From contig DAIRVG010000058.1 of assembly GCA_036802945.1 (NCBI GenBank), forward strand, positions 1-32,462: a stretch of 32,462 nt of DNA. The letters run 5' to 3'. A model generated the notes under the pieces. The model was not told the DNA's origin and did no database searches. It saw only the letters and a list, made by a program, of their open reading frames with translations. A program made the translations under genes and the position numbers. Of the stretch, positions 30,109 to 32,462 are shown piece by piece (position 1 is the first letter of the stretch; each line of letters starts with the position of its first letter). The stretch is from Gp6-AA40 sp036802945. Its GTDB lineage: Bacteria; Acidobacteriota; Vicinamibacteria; Vicinamibacterales; UBA2999.

Positions 30109-31380
30109 TTACTCGTTGTTGGCGTCGTTGTACTGGTCGGTCACTTTGTGGAACGCCGTGAAGTAGTTCGTACCTGGGTTCTCGCGCATGTGGGCCTCCA
30201 CTGCGGCATGGCGCTTGAGCGAGCTCGTGTCGATGGCAACCTGCTTGTGCCCTTCCGTTACGAAGGACGCAACGTCGCGCGGGATCATCCGCTTAACTTC
30301 CGCGGGGTCGCGCGACACTTGGCCGGGGCCAAACTCGGTGCCGATGCGAAGCACCTGCGGTTGCGCCGAGAAGTACGCGGTCAGGCATTCGGTGACGCTG
30401 CCGCTGATGTTCTTTTCCTTCTTGCTCTTGGCGTCGGTGACGGAAAACGAAAGCACGCCCTCGTTCTCGTCGGCCTCGCGCGCCCATCCCTTGACCATCA
30501 GGCGCACGGCACTTTCACCCGCGGGCAAAAGCTTTCCGTCCTTCTTCGCCTTCGTGATGATCTCGTCGACTTCGCCCGCGAACTTCTCATCCGCCGCTTG
30601 GGCCAGAATGTCCGCGCTGTCGACGGCCTTTTTCTTGAGAGATGCAATCGCGGCAACCGGGTCGGCGTTGTCATCGATGCCCAACGCCTTTCGAATTCCT
30701 TCGCTGAATTGCTGGTTTGTCGCGGCTGCGGTCTTGAGTGATTCCACGTCGGCGAGCAGTTTCGCCACCTGCGTGTCGTTCAACATGTCGAGCCCTCCTT
30801 GGGCAATGGGGTCAGCGAGTGCGTAGACTTGGGTCGCTACCAACTCGCCGTCGGCGGTGCGCCCGTACAAATTCATGAGGTCACGTAGATTGGAAATGGC
30901 AGGGGCCGCGGCACCCAAAACACCCGCGGCCTTGATCACGGCACCGTACGTTTTGCCCGTCACGGAATCAGTCCAGTTGCGGGCAATCTCCGCGCTGATA
31001 CGTCGATAGGCGCCGGCTTCAACGAGCGCGTGGAATTTCTTTGGCACCCGCATGAAGTCCGCGCGCAACTTCCCGCTGATGTGTCGCACGTTCTCCATCC
31101 AGCCCAACGCGGGCTGCCCCGTGAGGAGCTCTTGTTTGTCGTCGGCTTCGTGGCCGAGTTTGAGCGGCGGCTTGACGCGATCGGCGAGTGCGTGGAAGTT
31201 GGATGCGAGTTCCTCGAGGTCCGCTTGGGTAAACGTGACCTGCTGGCCGGCCATGGTGGTCCACGTACCGACAGAAAGGATTTCGACGTTTAGGAGATCT
31301 GCGGTTTCGAGTGAGGGGTCAGCAAAAAGAAGGGTGTCCGAACGAGGCGAGGTTCCCGCCAAGGAAGCCTGCTCGGACAC
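30109..31380 (-). CDS. Mu gpI-like prohead protease/scaffold protein, 423 aa
   Basis: Start GTG 31380 (MSEQASLAGTSPRSDTLLF) with GGAG 6 nt upstream. N-terminal blocks typical of the Mu I family: EILSVGTWTTMAGQQVTFTQ, DLEELASNFHAL, RVKPPLKLGHEADD, then QPALGWMENVRH and AYRRISAEIARNW (about residues 30-155), the serine-type protease region. The C-terminal half is charged and helical (SLKKKAVDSADILAQAADEK), suitable for internal scaffolding. Order protease, decoration, capsid is typical. An attenuator-like hairpin covers its first 16 codons. Confidence 0.75.
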   Translation of the reverse strand: MSEQASLAGTSPRSDTLLFADPSLETADLLNVEILSVGTWTTMAGQQVTFTQADLEELASNFHALADRVKPPLKLGHEADDKQELLTGQPALGWMENVRHISGKLRADFMRVPKKFHALVEAGAYRRISAEIARNWTDSVTGKTYGAVIKAAGVLGAAAPAISNLRDLMNLYGRTADGELVATQVYALADPIAQGGLDMLNDTQVAKLLADVESLKTAAATNQQFSEGIRKALGIDDNADPVAAIASLKKKAVDSADILAQAADEKFAGEVDEIITKAKKDGKLLPAGESAVRLMVKGWAREADENEGVLSFSVTDAKSKKEKNISGSVTECLTAYFSAQPQVLRIGTEFGPGQVSRDPAEVKRMIPRDVASFVTEGHKQVAIDTSSLKRHAAVEAHMRENPGTNYFTAFHKVTDQYNDANNE

Positions 31381-31381
31381 C
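31322..31381 (-). terminator. Terminator-like hairpin over the start of the protease gene
   Basis: On the minus strand a perfect 9-bp stem (ggtgtccga at 31381-31373 with tcggacacc at 31341-31333) encloses further GC pairs (aggc/gcct) and is followed at once by cttcttttt. This is the form of an intrinsic terminator, yet it overlaps the GTG start and first codons of the downstream gene. Confidence 0.55.
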
Positions 31382-31490
31382 CTATCTCCGCACGCGTTGC
31401 CGCTCGCGGATTGGTTTTTTGGTGTGCGGATGGCCCCCCCGGTTTGGCGGGAACCTCACAACACGGTAAATCTATCGCTGGCGGGAACCT
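31350..31490. repeat. Three 12-bp repeats in both orientations
   Basis: The sequence tggcgggaacct occurs at 31445-31456 and 31479-31490 and, inverted, at 31350-31361. Extended copies 31349-31362 and 31444-31457 pair perfectly over 14 bp. The elements lie in the leader of the capsid gene cluster. Confidence 0.7.
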
Positions 31491-31524
31491 TGTCGGTCTG
31501 GCGAGATTGCTACTTAAGTTGATT

Positions 31525-31545
31525 ACGGCCTATCGTTACGGCCGT
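31525..31545. promoter_or_regulatory. Small inverted repeat in leader region
   Basis: A perfect 6-bp inverted repeat (acggcc/ggccgt) with 9-nt loop lies just after the 71-aa gene. The rest of 31381-31551 shows only a TTGACG hexamer (31546-31541, minus strand) without a good -10, so a late promoter here is doubtful. Confidence 0.35.
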
Positions 31546-31551
31546 CAAGAA

Positions 31552-31767
31552 TTATTTTCTGGCGGCGAGCGGATAGTACGCGCCAGGCCATGATGGTGCT
31601 TTCTCGTGCTGAAGCGGCGTGTTCATCTCGGCCGGAGCGACGAAATAGTTGTGATCCCGACAGGCTGCAACAGCCAATTCCTCTGTTGCAAACAAGCCCT
31701 GGAAATCCCACGCGGCATCTCCATTGGCAGTTTTGCCACGCACCTGCCCAACAACCCATGCAATCAT
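31552..31767 (-). CDS. Small hypothetical protein, 71 aa
   Basis: Start ATG 31767 (MIAWVVGQVRGKTANGDAA) with AGGGAG 6 nt upstream and an ATGA overlap with the tiny gene before it. The content WDFQGLFATEELAVAACRDHN and FVAPAEMNTPLQ suggests a compact alpha/beta protein; the pattern of an input strand, TEE-x-A helix and H-N-Y strand resembles small phage proteins without known function. Confidence 0.55.
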   Translation of the reverse strand: MIAWVVGQVRGKTANGDAAWDFQGLFATEELAVAACRDHNYFVAPAEMNTPLQHEKAPSWPGAYYPLAARK

Positions 31768-31868
31768 GTCGTTGCTCCCTTCGGCACGTCCGCCCGAATA
31801 ATCGTCGCCCCGCGTCGAATCAACTCGGGTTCGATCTCTCCCCACACCTTGGCGACGCCCTTGTTCAT
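31764..31868 (-). CDS. Tiny paralogue of the upstream 93-aa gene, 34 aa
   Basis: The frame encodes MNKGVAKVWGEIEPELIRRG then ATIIRADVPKGATT. It matches the C-terminal third of the 93-aa protein (MRKGTETIWSEIEPELVRRG then ATIIRAR) at about 19 of 27 positions. It overlaps the 71-aa gene by ATGA, and its purine-rich end provides that gene's ribosome site. Its own ribosome site is weak. Conservation of the frame suggests it is translated. Confidence 0.55.
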   Translation of the reverse strand: MNKGVAKVWGEIEPELIRRGATIIRADVPKGATT

Positions 31869-31870
31869 GG

Positions 31871-32140
31871 CTATCTGTTGTCTCGATCGACTTCCGCTTG
31901 TTTATAAGCGCGGCCGTAATCAGCCCATATCTCATCCATGATGAGGTCATGTGCGATCTTTGCCGCTTTTATCTTTTCCTGGTACTCTAGCCGTGCTGGC
32001 CTTGCGATTCGCTCATACTCGGCCCTTAATTCTCTCACTACAGTTGCGTGCTCGGACGCAATCCGCGATTTCCGTACCCTATACTCGGCTCTTGCTCGCG
32101 TAATAGCGTGTTCAAACGCGTCAGAAATAATGTCTTTCAC
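31871..32140 (-). CDS. Hendecad-repeat helical protein, 89 aa
   Basis: Start GTG 32140 (MKDIISDAFEHAITRAR) with GGGAG 5 nt upstream; an ATG 36 bp upstream lies inside the previous gene. From residue 7 it divides into seven 11-residue units: DAFEHAITRAR, AEYRVRKSRIA, SEHATVVRELR, AEYERIARPAR, LEYQEKIKAAK, IAHDLIMDEIW, ADYGRAYKQAE. Aromatic or His at position 3 recurs. This is the same design as the 206-aa repeat protein of the early operon (E-Q-Y-x-A-V-x-R-P-A-R), so the two are probably related. Function unknown. Confidence 0.65.
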   Translation of the reverse strand: MKDIISDAFEHAITRARAEYRVRKSRIASEHATVVRELRAEYERIARPARLEYQEKIKAAKIAHDLIMDEIWADYGRAYKQAEVDRDNR

Positions 32141-32150
32141 AGTTTCTCCC

Positions 32151-32432
32151 TTACCTCGCCCGAATGATGGTCGCACCCCGACGCACCAGCTCCGGCTCGA
32201 TTTCCGACCAAATGGTTTCGGTCCCCTTGCGCATGCCTTCCTGGCGCGCGGTCAATTTCACACGTGGCACGTCGAACTTGACAATGGTCGCGGGCAACGC
32301 CGTGTCGGGGTTCGCAAGCAACCATTTTCGCAACGCGCGCACCGTGGCGACGCCCTCGATGACGTAATTTCCGGGCGCACCGAACCATTCGGCCACTTTG
32401 GCCGAAGAATCCGACCAGCCCAACGCCCCCAT
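32151..32432 (-). CDS. Hypothetical protein, 93 aa
   Basis: Begins MGALGWSDSSAKVAEWFGAP, overlapping the stop of a gene at the right edge by one base (TAATG). Content: NYVIEGVATVRALRKWLLAN, ATIVKFDVPRVKLTARQEG and the C-terminal block from residue 67 that is repeated in the 34-aa paralogue. It looks soluble and alpha/beta. No family recognised. Confidence 0.55.
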   Translation of the reverse strand: MGALGWSDSSAKVAEWFGAPGNYVIEGVATVRALRKWLLANPDTALPATIVKFDVPRVKLTARQEGMRKGTETIWSEIEPELVRRGATIIRAR

Positions 32433-32462
32433 TAGGCTGTCGGTATGTCGATGCGCCCGGCC
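32432..32462 (-). CDS. C-terminal end of a gene entering from the right edge
   Basis: Nine codons (AGRIDIPTA) end at a TAA that overlaps the next ATG by one base. The coupling pattern agrees with the rest of the operon, but the fragment is too short to identify; a head or portal gene would be expected near here. Confidence 0.3.
   Translation of the reverse strand, partial: AGRIDIPTA

Noticed and set aside
31541..31546. Late promoter with TTGACG
   Set aside because: No acceptable -10 hexamer at 16-18 bp spacing.

Overview
The window looks like part of a tailed-phage genome (siphovirus-type tail, Mu-like head-assembly genes), probably from a metagenomic assembly because a 100-N scaffold gap sits inside one gene. 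The host is probably Gram-negative. The phage carries an outer-membrane phospholipase-like gene and secreted proteins, and the tRNA-Arg fragment in its attachment site resembles proteobacterial tRNA-Arg(ACG). No host gene is recognisable, and terminase and portal genes must lie beyond the right edge.

Right arm, 32462 to 11078, minus strand, late genes in order of transcription: small genes of unknown role, a Mu gpI-like protease/scaffold, a decoration-like protein, the major capsid protein, small virion proteins, a large glycosidase-like protein, head completion (gp36-like, gpG-like), tail terminator, tail tube, and tail assembly chaperones joined by a canonical -1 frameshift site (A_AAU_UUU). 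These are followed by the tape measure, distal tail protein, tail hub, a metallophosphoesterase and a heparinase-like polysaccharide lyase. The arm ends in a lysis cassette: endolysin, small holin-like membrane protein, and a protein with the H-x-S-N-G...N catalytic pattern of outer membrane phospholipase A.

Centre, 9383 to 11040: a plus-strand island with its own promoter encodes a secreted, cysteine-rich, internally duplicated protein. Next to it lie a truncated and frameshifted C-terminal remnant of a tyrosine integrase and the 3' half of a tRNA-Arg gene. I read the latter as an attP core whose integrase has decayed. A long stem-loop separates this island from the converging late operon.

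Left arm, 9344 to 1, minus strand: a very compact early-type operon, with most genes overlapping by 4 bp (ATGA/GTGA), starting at a strong TTGACA promoter. It encodes two small HTH proteins, membrane and secreted proteins, a DUF6745-type protein with tetrapeptide repeats (carrying the gap), a hendecad-repeat protein, a RecE-like exonuclease, a probable annealing protein, an MT-A70 adenine methyltransferase, small zinc-ribbon and membrane proteins, and a lipoprotein.

The most notable points are the phospholipase in the lysis cassette, the virion-associated enzymes (lyase, phosphoesterase, glycosidase-like), the loss of the integrase beside an intact-looking attP core, two hendecad-repeat proteins at opposite ends of the window, and a miniature paralogue of a neighbouring gene.
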